NCBI GenBank assembly: GCA_002440085.1
Contig: DJRM01000093.1
Location: 12,716-59,401, forward strand
Length of the DNA stretch: 46,686 nucleotides
DNA from: Bacteroidales bacterium UBA6360
Lineage (GTDB): Bacteria > Bacteroidota > Bacteroidia > Bacteroidales > UBA932
Direction: 5' to 3'
A model generated the notes under the pieces. The model made no database searches and was not told the origin of the DNA. It saw only the letters and a list, made by a program, of their open reading frames with translations. Each line of letters begins with the position of its first letter. The stretch's first letter is position 1. Shown piece after piece: positions 25,401 to 33,173 of the stretch. The position numbers and the translations under genes were made by a program.

Positions 25401-25511
25401 ATTTCGGCCCGCAAGGGACTTGATCCGCGGTACGCATACGACGAAACGGCAATCGTAAATGCCTATTCTCCGGTGCGCACAATTTCCGGGGGTATACAGA
25501 TAAAGTTCTAA
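22245..25511 (+). CDS. SusC/RagA family TonB-dependent outer-membrane transporter, operon 2
   Basis: Protein of 1088 aa. Translation may start at 22245 (MVQPMERIK) or at the ATG four codons on (MERIKIFLSMLLV), which begins the signal peptide proper; cleavage after NAQ. A carboxypeptidase-regulatory-like domain (about 29-110), the plug with SusC signature (TEPLIILDGAP, DIESVTVLKDAASAALYGARGAAGVI) and the barrel ending GGIQIKF follow. The first 167 bp are about 94% identical to the start of SusC3 (30021-30187), then the two diverge sharply; the rest is closer to SusC1. The gene lies behind leader repeat B and has no good promoter upstream in this orientation, so it is predicted to be silent until the neighbouring segment inverts. 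Confidence 0.96.
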   Translation: MVQPMERIKIFLSMLLVAVGVAANAQGLTVTGTVRDSATDEPIPFASVHVKGTMNGTSADADGKYALKAHSGAVLVFSSVGYVTEEVAVGADATLNVILKPDSHLLDETIVVAFGQTTKEAFTGSASVLKSEELSKRTTTNVANALVGSVPGFQMRGGSGAPGASAGSMNIRGISSLYASTEPLIILDGAPYTASLSNIPQSDIESVTVLKDAASAALYGARGAAGVILVTTKKNKSKDAVVNVDMKWGVNSRAIQDYETISSPGEYYEAYYTALYNRHIADGYDASSSNLWANRTALSHLAYNVYTFPENSLLIGTNGRLNPQATLGAKYVGKDGVTYWLQPDDWQDMAYKNAFRQEYNVSVNGSHDKGNYYVSAGYLNDNGVIEYSGYSRITARAKADYQVKKWLKLSGNISYTHSVTTSNPNLSSSSSQLGSTNLLYYTSMIAPIYPVFIRTVNGNGDVVIKTDERGQNAYDYGVQTTNYSGLQRPFMATGNPLGSNRYNKVRSNGDQMNGNIGVHLQFTDYLYADVNTTLIWGSTRGMNYENSFYGPKAGYGELYKLASTSLRANTIQTLTYADQFGAHSVSAMVGHEYYDSKTESLSATAQGVFSPDILEINAFANKLQNSTGSSSRYNVEGFFGSAQYDYAKKYYLSASYRRDASSLFHPKHRWGNFWSVGGAWIVNKENFLMDAEWIDILKIKASIGQQGQDDIGNWAYTDLYQLSKASDTQMAPSFYRLGNEDITWETTTNYNAGIEFSLFGGRLNGNIDGYYKKTDDLLFWLSVPESAGTRGYYGNIGDISNSGIELAIEGSLVRTRLVDWRVNLNLAHNATKVLKLPESKTADNGGFYEDGKWYAEGAPLYNYMTYSYAGVNENGQALYWYDEELSTKGGNATNVINKPGTKKSGTTTVIGEASRYAAGSILPKVFGGFGTTLVVGDFDLSLTFDYQIGGKIYDRRYQNLMTPATNDSDAGQNYHKDWAKAWSSTNTDSNIPHWEYGDEYAAYSSDRWLTDASYLNFQSFSVGYSIPVKKIGLLNKFISGIRVYAVGENLGFISARKGLDPRYAYDETAIVNAYSPVRTISGGIQIKF

Positions 25512-25527
25512 AAGGAGGATTTGTTTT

Positions 25528-27195
25528 ATGAAAAGAATAGCAAAAGTTTTATTCATAAGCCTTGCGGCCATATCGTCTGCCGCATGTATAAAGGAGGTCA
25601 ATCCCGCTACAAATGTAGCTACGGGCGACCAAGTGGCAAAAGCTCCCGGATCATACGATCTTATGGTAAAGTCAGTGACATCAACTCTCTGCGGGCAGTT
25701 CCTATACGGGGGAAGCGACTATGATGCCTTTGATTTCGGGCTTCCGTCACTCTACCTGATGAGAGACATCATGGGGCAGGATGTGGTCTACAAGAACATG
25801 AACAATTGGTATCAGGCGTGGTACACTTGTTCCCATCTGGGGCCATCCACGGCATATTCCCAAATCCCGTGGACACTTTATTACGGATGGATCAAGAGCT
25901 GCAACAATGTCATTTCGCTGGCCGGTGAGACTCCTTCCGCAGCACAGAAGGCCGGAGCCGGCATAGCATACGCGATGAGGGCCTATTATTACATGGATCT
26001 TGCAAGGTTGTATGCCAGTAAGCCGTACACGGTTGACATTAAGTCGGAGACCGTTCCCATTGTAACCGAGAAGACCACAGTTTCGGCTCTCGCGCACAAT
26101 CCCCGTGCGACAAACGAGAAGATGTGGGCATTCATAATCGAAGGCCTTGACAAGGCGGAGCAGTATTTGGACGGTTATGTCCGTGCTGATGTCTACACGC
26201 CGGACAAGTCGGTAGTCTATGGTCTCAAGGCACGCGCCTACCTTGAAATGGGCAAATGGTCCGAAGCTAAGAAATATGCCGGGCTTGCAAAGGACGGGTA
26301 TGTTCTTATGGACGAGGCCGCGTATACGGATTGGGAGACAGGCTTCAATACACCGAACAAGTCGTGGATGCTGGGTATGACGTTCAAGAAGGATGACCCG
26401 AACATCCTTGCGAATGACGCGGATTCAAGCTGGGGCTCGATGATGTGCATAGAGATGAGTCCGGAGACATCCGGCTGCGGATATGCCGCCAACTATGGCC
26501 TGCAGTTCCTTATTGACCGTCATCTCTACGAGACGATTCCGGCAACTGACTGGAGACGCAAGTGTTATGTCGATTTTGCAGTGGATGACCTTGCGGAAGA
26601 TGATGCCATTGAACTTCTGTCAAACTACAGCACTCATCCGGACTGGCTTTATAACATCACGATTGGAAACTACGATAATCTTCACGGAGGTATGGAACTC
26701 AAGTTCCGCACGGCCGGAGGAGAAGCCGGGCGTCAGAACCAGTATGTCGGCTTCGTGGTGGCTGTGCCGATGATGAGAGTTGAGGAAATGTATCTCATAG
26801 AGGCGGAGGCGGCAGGTCGCGAGAACGAGGGCGAAGGAATACGCCTGCTCACCGAGTTCGCAAAGACAAGGGATGCCGGCTACGTTTATGGAATGCATAA
26901 TGAGGCGTATGGCAATCCTTCCACACCGGCATTCATAAATGAAGTATGGTGGCAGAGGCGACTCGAGTTCTGGGGCGAGGGATTCGCGACCTTTGACATC
27001 AAGCGTCTGCAGAAAGGCATAATCAGAAGTTACGAGAACACCAACCATACGGACCTCTACCGTTGGAATTCGGAGACGGTTCCGCAATGGATGAACTATT
27101 GCATCGTGCAGACAGAGACGAACTACAATTATGACTGTTCGAACAATCCGGATCCGATAGCTCCGAAAGGCAATTCTCCTGAATATAAATTTTAA
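25528..27195 (+). CDS. SusD/RagB family nutrient-binding lipoprotein, operon 2
   Basis: Protein of 555 aa with signal MKRIAKVLFISLAAISSAAC. The SusD scaffold helix AMRAYYYMDLARLYASKPY and the C-terminal MRVEEMYLIEAEAAGRE and WWQRRLEFWGEGFATFDIKRL blocks are present. It pairs with SusC2, whose stop is 16 bp upstream. An AAAGGAGG sequence sits 9 nt before the start, a rarely strong Shine-Dalgarno site for a Bacteroidales gene. It is similar to SusD1 along its length, and both end with a NNPDP motif near the C-terminus. The ligand is unknown; unlike operons 1 and 3, this operon has no protease gene. Confidence 0.94.
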   Translation: MKRIAKVLFISLAAISSAACIKEVNPATNVATGDQVAKAPGSYDLMVKSVTSTLCGQFLYGGSDYDAFDFGLPSLYLMRDIMGQDVVYKNMNNWYQAWYTCSHLGPSTAYSQIPWTLYYGWIKSCNNVISLAGETPSAAQKAGAGIAYAMRAYYYMDLARLYASKPYTVDIKSETVPIVTEKTTVSALAHNPRATNEKMWAFIIEGLDKAEQYLDGYVRADVYTPDKSVVYGLKARAYLEMGKWSEAKKYAGLAKDGYVLMDEAAYTDWETGFNTPNKSWMLGMTFKKDDPNILANDADSSWGSMMCIEMSPETSGCGYAANYGLQFLIDRHLYETIPATDWRRKCYVDFAVDDLAEDDAIELLSNYSTHPDWLYNITIGNYDNLHGGMELKFRTAGGEAGRQNQYVGFVVAVPMMRVEEMYLIEAEAAGRENEGEGIRLLTEFAKTRDAGYVYGMHNEAYGNPSTPAFINEVWWQRRLEFWGEGFATFDIKRLQKGIIRSYENTNHTDLYRWNSETVPQWMNYCIVQTETNYNYDCSNNPDPIAPKGNSPEYKF

Positions 27196-27210
27196 AGTGG
27201 AAGTTTTGAT

Positions 27211-28869
27211 ATGAAAAGTATAAAATCATTACTTGTTCTTTCCGCATTCGGCACGCTTGCTTTGTCTTGTGCGAAAGAGGCGGAATTTACTCCCGGCGGG
27301 GCAGAAAATGACAACCCGTATGATGTGGGCTTCGTCGTTCCTGAAAGCACGTCTTATAATCTAGCCTCAGATGACCCTACAGAATTGACATTCACGGTCA
27401 AGAGGGCATACTCTGAAGATGAAATCACCGTGCCTGTGGAACTGGTCGCCGGCAACACCATATCTGAAGGGGTGTTCTCAAAAACGGAACTGAAGTTCGC
27501 AAAGGGAGCCGCAACGGCAGATATTGTGGTTTCTTTCCCGAAGATTGAAGACGGCGTGACATATTCCGTCATTCTTGAAATCAACGATCCCGAATATGTC
27601 CACGTCTACAGCAACAATGCGCGAAGCCTGCGCTTCTCTGTCATAAGGGAGAAGTGGAATCTCCTCGGGAAAGCGAAATTTGTCGACAACTGGACATGGA
27701 GCAGCGGAACTGCCTACGAATGCGATTTGGAGCAGAGTGGCGCCGACCAGAACAAGTTCCGCCTGTATCATCCATATAATGAGGCGATTGTAGCGGAGAA
27801 GGTTAATATCAAAGACGGAAACGACCCGAGTGAGTACATAAACTTTCGCGTGCTCAAGCTCGGTGAGAAAGTCGGGAATGCTGCTGTTACGGTCAATGAC
27901 CTTGTGCTGTTCGACACGTATTACACAGGAGAGACGCACGCCACCTATAATGCACCGATTGCCATGCTGCACCCACGTGCCTTTTATCCTGAAGATGTAG
28001 ATGAATGGTCGCACAACCGTGTCTTGTCTTGGCAAGATAACGGCCTGCCCGGTGTAGTTCAGTTTGCCGCTGCTCCCTATATGTTCGGCCTCGGAGGCTG
28101 GGCAAACTACTTGCAGACTGACGGCATGATTGAAATCACATTTCCCGGATATACTCCTGTCGATTATGAGATTGACGTTGAACAGGCTGGGTACTCGGAA
28201 GACGGCAAGGTTTCGGTGTATTTCGACCTCGGTAAGGATCTGGCAAAGCTCCGTTATGTTTTTGCTGAAGGAACGATGAGTGACGCAGCCGCGCACAAGA
28301 TTGCCGAGACGCTGAAAGATGACACGACGGCCGGTGAGGTCTCCGCGGAATCGGTTCTTGAGCTCGCACCGGGAGAGACGACCGGTGTATATACCATTGT
28401 CGTTGCCGGTTACGATGCAGCGGGAGAATTACAGAGTTCCGCACAGGCTCAGATCAAGTTTGTCGCAGCCGGAGATGCCAGACCGGTCATTCTCAATGGC
28501 GGTATAATCATCTCTGACAAGTATGCGTCCGATGAGACCTCTACAAGCAAGAACTCTGCGGAAATATTCATCAATGGAACCGATTTATCTATGGTCAACT
28601 ATACGCTGCTGCCGGCCGAGTTCTATGAGGCCAACAAGGAACTTTGCGATGAAGTGGTTTCTGCTCCGGGCAGAGATTATGACGAGTTGGGCGCAACCAT
28701 TGCCGAGACGGTGTCAACAGCGGATGCTGAAACGCTTTCTGCCATCAACGGTGGCGGTTTCTCCGACATTGTCAAGAAACTTGAAAGTGAAACAGAATAC
28801 GTTCTCGTGATCTATGCCACAAACGGCTACAGCGATAAGTACGAAGTGTTCACAGGCACGACTAAATAG
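27211..28869 (+). CDS. surface lipoprotein of operon 2 (Calx-β-like N-domain), SusCD-associated
   Basis: Protein of 552 aa with signal MKSIKSLLVLSAFGTLALSC. Residues about 35-145 form a β-domain (LKFAKGAATADIVVSFPKIEDGVTYSVILEI) like that of the 842-aa protein of operon 1; the segment FSVIREKWNLL matches FEVTRVKWNLV there. The C-terminal part also matches (KFVAAGDARPV, INGGGFSDIVKKL), and the protein ends where the 842-aa protein continues for 290 more residues. It starts 15 bp after the SusD2 stop and is followed by a strong terminator, so it closes operon 2. The likely role is ligand capture at the cell surface beside SusCD2. No enzymatic motif is visible. Confidence 0.82.
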   Translation: MKSIKSLLVLSAFGTLALSCAKEAEFTPGGAENDNPYDVGFVVPESTSYNLASDDPTELTFTVKRAYSEDEITVPVELVAGNTISEGVFSKTELKFAKGAATADIVVSFPKIEDGVTYSVILEINDPEYVHVYSNNARSLRFSVIREKWNLLGKAKFVDNWTWSSGTAYECDLEQSGADQNKFRLYHPYNEAIVAEKVNIKDGNDPSEYINFRVLKLGEKVGNAAVTVNDLVLFDTYYTGETHATYNAPIAMLHPRAFYPEDVDEWSHNRVLSWQDNGLPGVVQFAAAPYMFGLGGWANYLQTDGMIEITFPGYTPVDYEIDVEQAGYSEDGKVSVYFDLGKDLAKLRYVFAEGTMSDAAAHKIAETLKDDTTAGEVSAESVLELAPGETTGVYTIVVAGYDAAGELQSSAQAQIKFVAAGDARPVILNGGIIISDKYASDETSTSKNSAEIFINGTDLSMVNYTLLPAEFYEANKELCDEVVSAPGRDYDELGATIAETVSTADAETLSAINGGGFSDIVKKLESETEYVLVIYATNGYSDKYEVFTGTTK

Positions 28870-28897
28870 GTCAACTCAACAAGTTTTAGCCTACGCG

Positions 28898-28929
28898 AAA
28901 GGAGGATGATCATCCGGTCATCCTCCTTT
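28898..28929 (+). terminator. terminator of operon 2
   Basis: A perfect 12-bp stem, AAAGGAGGATGA against TCATCCTCCTTT, with an 8-nt loop starts 28 bp after the stop of the last gene of operon 2. Confidence 0.85.
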
Positions 28930-28967
28930 CTGCATTAGATGAGGAATCCAAGGGACAATATGGATGA

Positions 28968-28998
28968 TTGCCAATATTGCAAAAATTTCATATATTTG
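28968..28998 (+). promoter_or_regulatory. promoter of the polyvalent-kinase gene
   Basis: TTG (28968-28970), a 20-nt spacer and TATATTTG (28991-28998) match the Bacteroidales consensus exactly. Transcription should begin near 29005, 14 nt before the ATG at 29019, which decides that start over the ATG at 28968. Confidence 0.78.
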
Positions 28999-29018
28999 TC
29001 GCGAGTGTACGAGATAAT

Positions 29019-29831
29019 ATGACAAACGATGAATTCTGGCATTCGGTGGCGGAGATTGTTGAGGACGATTTCTCCAACGAAGGGCTTGCAAAACTTGATG
29101 AATATGCAGAATGGTTCATTTCAGGAAGGCTTGTTTATAAACGATTTTCACCGTCGGAGCAGCATGGCTGCGCAGAGGGAGGTGCAAGTCATGTCATTGC
29201 ATCCTTACTCGCGGGAGCAGAAATTGGCGCAGATAAATGCGCTGCACCAGTCGGCAGTTTCAAAAGAGAGCAGCAATGCGGAGCGGAGCAGGCGAAACGG
29301 CTGAAAAGTTGGGCACAGAAAACTGGATGCTGGTTTTACGACACTGACGAATCTATTCCGCAGGCTTTGGGGCAGGAAATTGCACACGGTGGAGAAGCTC
29401 ATGTGTACGACAACGGGCAGACACTTGTGAAGGTGATTGGCCTTGATTATTTTTTGCAGCCGGTTCTTGCCCTGGATCGCATATCTCTCCATAACGCATA
29501 TTTTCCACAGACAAGAATGCAAGTTCTTGGGTTTGGTGAGAACACCAATGGTGATTTCGAGATTGTTGTGGAACAACCATTCGTACAGGGATCAAGAATG
29601 AGTGATGAAGAAATTGAAGCCTACGCGAACAAATTAGGATATAAACTTGTAAACCGGAACAATTGGACATATTCGACGAAACTGATATATCTCAGCGACT
29701 TACATGACGAGAATGTCATTCGTTCAAAGAATGGGAACATATTTGTCATAGACTGCGACATCCGCATCAATACGCCGGCGCTGAATGCCGGAGGAAAACG
29801 TGAGCTTATAAATGTCGTGGAAATAATCTGA
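29019..29831 (+). CDS. putative polyvalent-protein-type kinase
   Basis: Protein of 270 aa from the ATG at 29019. The N-terminal third is an α-helical domain with GRLVYKRFSPSEQHGC and GGASHVIASLL. Then comes a kinase-like fold: a glycine-containing strand pair HGGEAHVYDNGQTLVKVIG with the presumed ATP-binding Lys, the hinge-like EIVVEQPFVQG, and the catalytic loop LSDLHDENVI followed by FVIDCDI, which take the places of the HRD and DFG motifs. This matches the Ser/Thr/Tyr-type kinases found in polyvalent proteins of phages and mobile elements in Bacteroidetes, often free-standing as here. It has its own perfect promoter and is closed by a terminator, so it is a monocistronic gene wedged between operons 2 and 3. 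Target and function are unknown; a link to phage defence or element maintenance is speculation. Confidence 0.72.
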   Translation: MTNDEFWHSVAEIVEDDFSNEGLAKLDEYAEWFISGRLVYKRFSPSEQHGCAEGGASHVIASLLAGAEIGADKCAAPVGSFKREQQCGAEQAKRLKSWAQKTGCWFYDTDESIPQALGQEIAHGGEAHVYDNGQTLVKVIGLDYFLQPVLALDRISLHNAYFPQTRMQVLGFGENTNGDFEIVVEQPFVQGSRMSDEEIEAYANKLGYKLVNRNNWTYSTKLIYLSDLHDENVIRSKNGNIFVIDCDIRINTPALNAGGKRELINVVEII

Positions 29832-29854
29832 ATTATCGTATAATACCATCAGGC

Positions 29855-29893
29855 GGCGCCGTGAGACTCGAATCTCGCGGCGCCTTGCTTTTT
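29855..29893 (+). terminator. terminator of the kinase gene
   Basis: A 12-bp stem with one G-T pair, GGCGCCGTGAGA against TCTCGCGGCGCC, a 6-nt loop and the tail TTGCTTTTT. It insulates SusC3 from the kinase promoter. Confidence 0.88.
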
Positions 29894-29901
29894 CCGCCCG
29901 C

Positions 29902-30019
29902 GCACAATAAAACGCCCGTTTTTTAGTGCGCGTTTCCGGGGCATTCGGAACGGTGCGCGGACGGGGCATGCGGAAGTAGTGTTGATTATCGCATCAAAGG
30001 TATTATATGTTTAATTAAA
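29902..30019 (+). repeat. leader repeat C (in front of SusC3)
   Basis: 118 bp ending just before the SusC3 ATG. About four differences from repeat A (other strand) over the full length. It contains a nearly perfect large dyad at its start (GCGCACAATAAAACG against CGTTTTTTAGTGCGC, 13 of 15 paired) and the 16-bp dyad at 29982-29997. Confidence 0.92.
29982..29997. other. 16-bp dyad in repeat C, candidate recombinase crossover site
   Basis: TTGATTATCGCATCAA on the plus strand, identical to the dyads in A and B. It is inverted relative to A, and direct relative to B. Confidence 0.4.
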
Positions 30020-30020
30020 A

Positions 30021-33000
30021 ATGGTACAACCTATGGAGAGGATTAAAATCTTTCTTTCAATGTTGTTGGTGACAGTCGGGGTGTCCGCGAATGCGCAGGG
30101 GCTCACTGTCACAGGTACGGTCAGGGACTCGGCCACGGACGAGCCAATACCGTTTGCATCTGTCCATGTCAAGGGGACAATGAACGGGCAGAACACGGAC
30201 GCTGACGGCAAATTCGCTGTAAAGGCATCGTCAAGCAGTGTCCTTGTATTTTCATGTGTCGGCTACCAGACCAGTGAGGTCGAGGTTCACGGACGAAGCA
30301 CATTCGACGTGTTTCTTGAATCCGAGGCGCTTGACGAAGTCGTGATGGTTGCCTATGGTTCTGCAAAGAAATCATCATTCACGGGTTCCGCGACGGCAAT
30401 CAAGAGTGAGGCTCTCAAGAAAAGAAGCGTCACGAGCGTCACTAAGGCCATCGAAGGTATGGTCGCGGGCGTCACAGCTGCGTCAAGTTCCGGACAGCCG
30501 GGAGAGGGCACAAGCATCATCATCCGCGGAATCGGCTCAATCAATGCGAGCTCAACTCCGCTGTATGTGGTTGACGGCATCCCTTACGACGGAAGCCTTT
30601 CGGCAATCAACCCGAGCGACATCGAGTCTCTTACGGTCCTCAAAGATGCGTCCGCAGCGGCTCTTTATGGTTCCCGTGGAGCAAACGGCGTCGTGATGAT
30701 AACTACCAAACGCGGTACGGAAGGACGCACGAACGTTAACTTCAAGGCAGAAGTCGGTTTTGAGTCAAGGGCCTACAAGCCATACAATGTCGTTGACCAG
30801 AAAGAATATGTCCAGCTGATGTACGAGGCTCTGCGCAACGGGTACATTCAGGACGGCGGAATGACATGGGACGCGGCCTCCACAACAGCAAGCCAAAAAC
30901 TCGGCAGCACGCTTGGCGGAGAGCAGTACAACCCTTTCAAGAATTACACATGGGACACTCTCATCAACCCCGAGACAGGTCTCGTTCAGGAAGATGCAGT
31001 TTCGGCCTACAATGAAAGCTGGCTTGACGCTATCACAAATCACAAGGCTCTCAGGCAGGAATATACCTTCGGGCTCAACGGAGGGAATGAAAAGACCAAA
31101 TACACACTTTCCCTCGGAATGCTTGACGAAGACGGTATACTTGTGAACACCAACTTCAACAGGTACTCGTTCAGAACAGGTGTCGACCACAAGGTGAATG
31201 ACTGGTTCGCGGCCGGAGCCAACACATCCTACGCCATGACAAAGTCAAACGCCCAGCAGATTGGCAGCGGCACATACTCAAGCAATGTCTGGTACACCGC
31301 ACAGTTCATGGCGCCCATTTACCCTGTGTATCTCAAGGATGAGAATGGAAACAATGTCGGAGGCTATGATTATGGTGAGAGCGGACGACCTACAGCGAAG
31401 GACTTCAACTCGCTTGGAGACAGGTATCTCAACAAGTACGAGACAATCCGCGACAACGCCAGCGTCCGTGCGTATGCTGTTTTCGGCGGGAACGCGGACA
31501 TAATGGGTGTAATGAAAGGTCTGTCATTTTCGTCAAATTTCGGAGCGGACCTCGTCAACACACGCCGGTCATCCTACTCAAGCCCCGATCATGGAGACGG
31601 AAAAACCGAGCAGGGAACAATAGAAAAGTATAGCAACCGCGACTTCTCTTGGACCTGGAACCAGATTCTCAAATATGAAAGGGAATTCAATGACAAGCAT
31701 CATGTTCTCGGTCAGCTCGGACATGAGTTCTACCGATACAGGTACAACTACCTCATGGCGGGAAGGACAAAAGTTTATCCGGGCATCGAGGAACTTGCAC
31801 CGGCTGTGAATCTCGACAGCGCCAACTCTTATCAGATTGACTATAAGATTGAGTCTTATTTCGGCCGTCTTGCATACGACTTTGCCGACAAGTATTATTT
31901 CGAGGGAACATGGAGAACCGACGGCTCCTCACGCTTCCACAAGGACTACAGATGGGGGCAGTTCTGGTCAGCCGGAGCGTCCTGGAGAATCTCTGAGGAG
32001 AATTTCATGAAGAATGTCAGCTGGATTGACAATATGACCCTCCGTCTCTCCTACGGACAGCTCGGCAACGACGGACTCGACTCGTACTATGCATGGCAGT
32101 CGTTCTACGACCTCACATGGGCAAACGCGAATAACCCGGGTGCACTTGTGTCTTCACTTGAGAACACGGAAGTTTCATGGGAAAAGAAAGGCACATGGAA
32201 TGTCGGAGTCGAATCGACGATGTTCAACCATTTCCTTACTTTCTCCGCTGAATATTACAACTCGCTGACAACGGACATGCTCCTTGAGTATCCTATGGCA
32301 CTTTCCACCGGATTTTCCGGCTACGATGCGAACGTAGGATCCATGAGGAATCATGGATTTGAGGCCTCATTCCGCTTCAACTGGATTGAAAAGCATAAAT
32401 TCGGAGCCAGCTCGACCCTGATGTTCTACAAGAACTGGAATAAGGTTCTTGCCCTCACCAACACGGACACGATTACGGAAGGGATACAGGTGATTAAGGT
32501 AGGAATGCCTATCTATACTTTCTATATGCCAAAGTCAGCCGGCGTCGACCCGGCTACCGGAGCTCAGCTCTACTGGGCATACAAGAAGGATGATGACGGA
32601 AACAAGATTGAAGGAAGCGACTACAGGACAACAAGCGTGACAGAGGCAAATACGTCAAGATACTATTTCGGAAGCCGCGAGCCTAAGCTTCAGGGTTCCT
32701 TCGGTTCGGAGTTCAGGTTCGGCCCTGTGGATTTCTCTTTCCTCACTACATTCTCCATCGGAGGCAAGGTTTACGACTCGCTTTATGCCAGCACCATGGA
32801 GGTCCAGTATGTCGGGACTACATGGAACAAGAACGCGCTCCGTCGCTGGCAGAAGCCCGGTGACATCACCGATGTTCCGGCAGTAAGGATTAACTCAGGA
32901 AATCTTTCTACTGATGCCTATCTCATCGATGCTTCTTATTTCGCAATCAAGTCCCTCCAGCTCGGATATACTCTCCCTGCAAAGTGGGCAAAGGCCATCA

Positions 33001-33155
33001 AGATGCAGTCTCTGAGGGTTTATGCAACGGCAGACAATCTTGCGATATTCAACAAACTCCAGGGAATGAACGTGCAGTACAACTTCACGGGTGGCTCCAA
33101 CTATACCTACACTCCGATGAGGGTCATAGCCTTCGGTGTTGACGTGAACTTTTAA
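30021..33155 (+). CDS. SusC/RagA family TonB-dependent outer-membrane transporter, operon 3
   Basis: Protein of 1044 aa. The start is the same as in SusC2 (MVQPMERIK, or MERIKIFLSMLLV four codons on), with cleavage after NAQ. The first 56 residues are nearly identical to SusC2, then the protein diverges: the plug reads ALDEVVMVAYGSAKKSSFTG, SSTPLYVVDGIPYDG and DIESLTVLKDASAAALYGSRGANGVV, and the barrel ends FGVDVNF. So it is a different SusC subfamily carrying a borrowed signal and leader. It sits behind leader repeat C with a terminator just upstream and no recognisable promoter of its own beyond the leader. Its operon includes a SusD, a small Calx-β-like lipoprotein, a protease and a PorV-like barrel. 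Confidence 0.96.
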   Translation: MVQPMERIKIFLSMLLVTVGVSANAQGLTVTGTVRDSATDEPIPFASVHVKGTMNGQNTDADGKFAVKASSSSVLVFSCVGYQTSEVEVHGRSTFDVFLESEALDEVVMVAYGSAKKSSFTGSATAIKSEALKKRSVTSVTKAIEGMVAGVTAASSSGQPGEGTSIIIRGIGSINASSTPLYVVDGIPYDGSLSAINPSDIESLTVLKDASAAALYGSRGANGVVMITTKRGTEGRTNVNFKAEVGFESRAYKPYNVVDQKEYVQLMYEALRNGYIQDGGMTWDAASTTASQKLGSTLGGEQYNPFKNYTWDTLINPETGLVQEDAVSAYNESWLDAITNHKALRQEYTFGLNGGNEKTKYTLSLGMLDEDGILVNTNFNRYSFRTGVDHKVNDWFAAGANTSYAMTKSNAQQIGSGTYSSNVWYTAQFMAPIYPVYLKDENGNNVGGYDYGESGRPTAKDFNSLGDRYLNKYETIRDNASVRAYAVFGGNADIMGVMKGLSFSSNFGADLVNTRRSSYSSPDHGDGKTEQGTIEKYSNRDFSWTWNQILKYEREFNDKHHVLGQLGHEFYRYRYNYLMAGRTKVYPGIEELAPAVNLDSANSYQIDYKIESYFGRLAYDFADKYYFEGTWRTDGSSRFHKDYRWGQFWSAGASWRISEENFMKNVSWIDNMTLRLSYGQLGNDGLDSYYAWQSFYDLTWANANNPGALVSSLENTEVSWEKKGTWNVGVESTMFNHFLTFSAEYYNSLTTDMLLEYPMALSTGFSGYDANVGSMRNHGFEASFRFNWIEKHKFGASSTLMFYKNWNKVLALTNTDTITEGIQVIKVGMPIYTFYMPKSAGVDPATGAQLYWAYKKDDDGNKIEGSDYRTTSVTEANTSRYYFGSREPKLQGSFGSEFRFGPVDFSFLTTFSIGGKVYDSLYASTMEVQYVGTTWNKNALRRWQKPGDITDVPAVRINSGNLSTDAYLIDASYFAIKSLQLGYTLPAKWAKAIKMQSLRVYATADNLAIFNKLQGMNVQYNFTGGSNYTYTPMRVIAFGVDVNF

Positions 33156-33173
33156 TTAAAGGAGACTAAAGAC

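Noticed and set aside
20998..30019. Leader repeats as ends of a transposon or integrated element
   Set aside because: No transposase or tyrosine integrase lies between them, there are three copies in mixed orientation, and each sits at the same distance from a susC start, which fits a switch or shared regulatory leader better.
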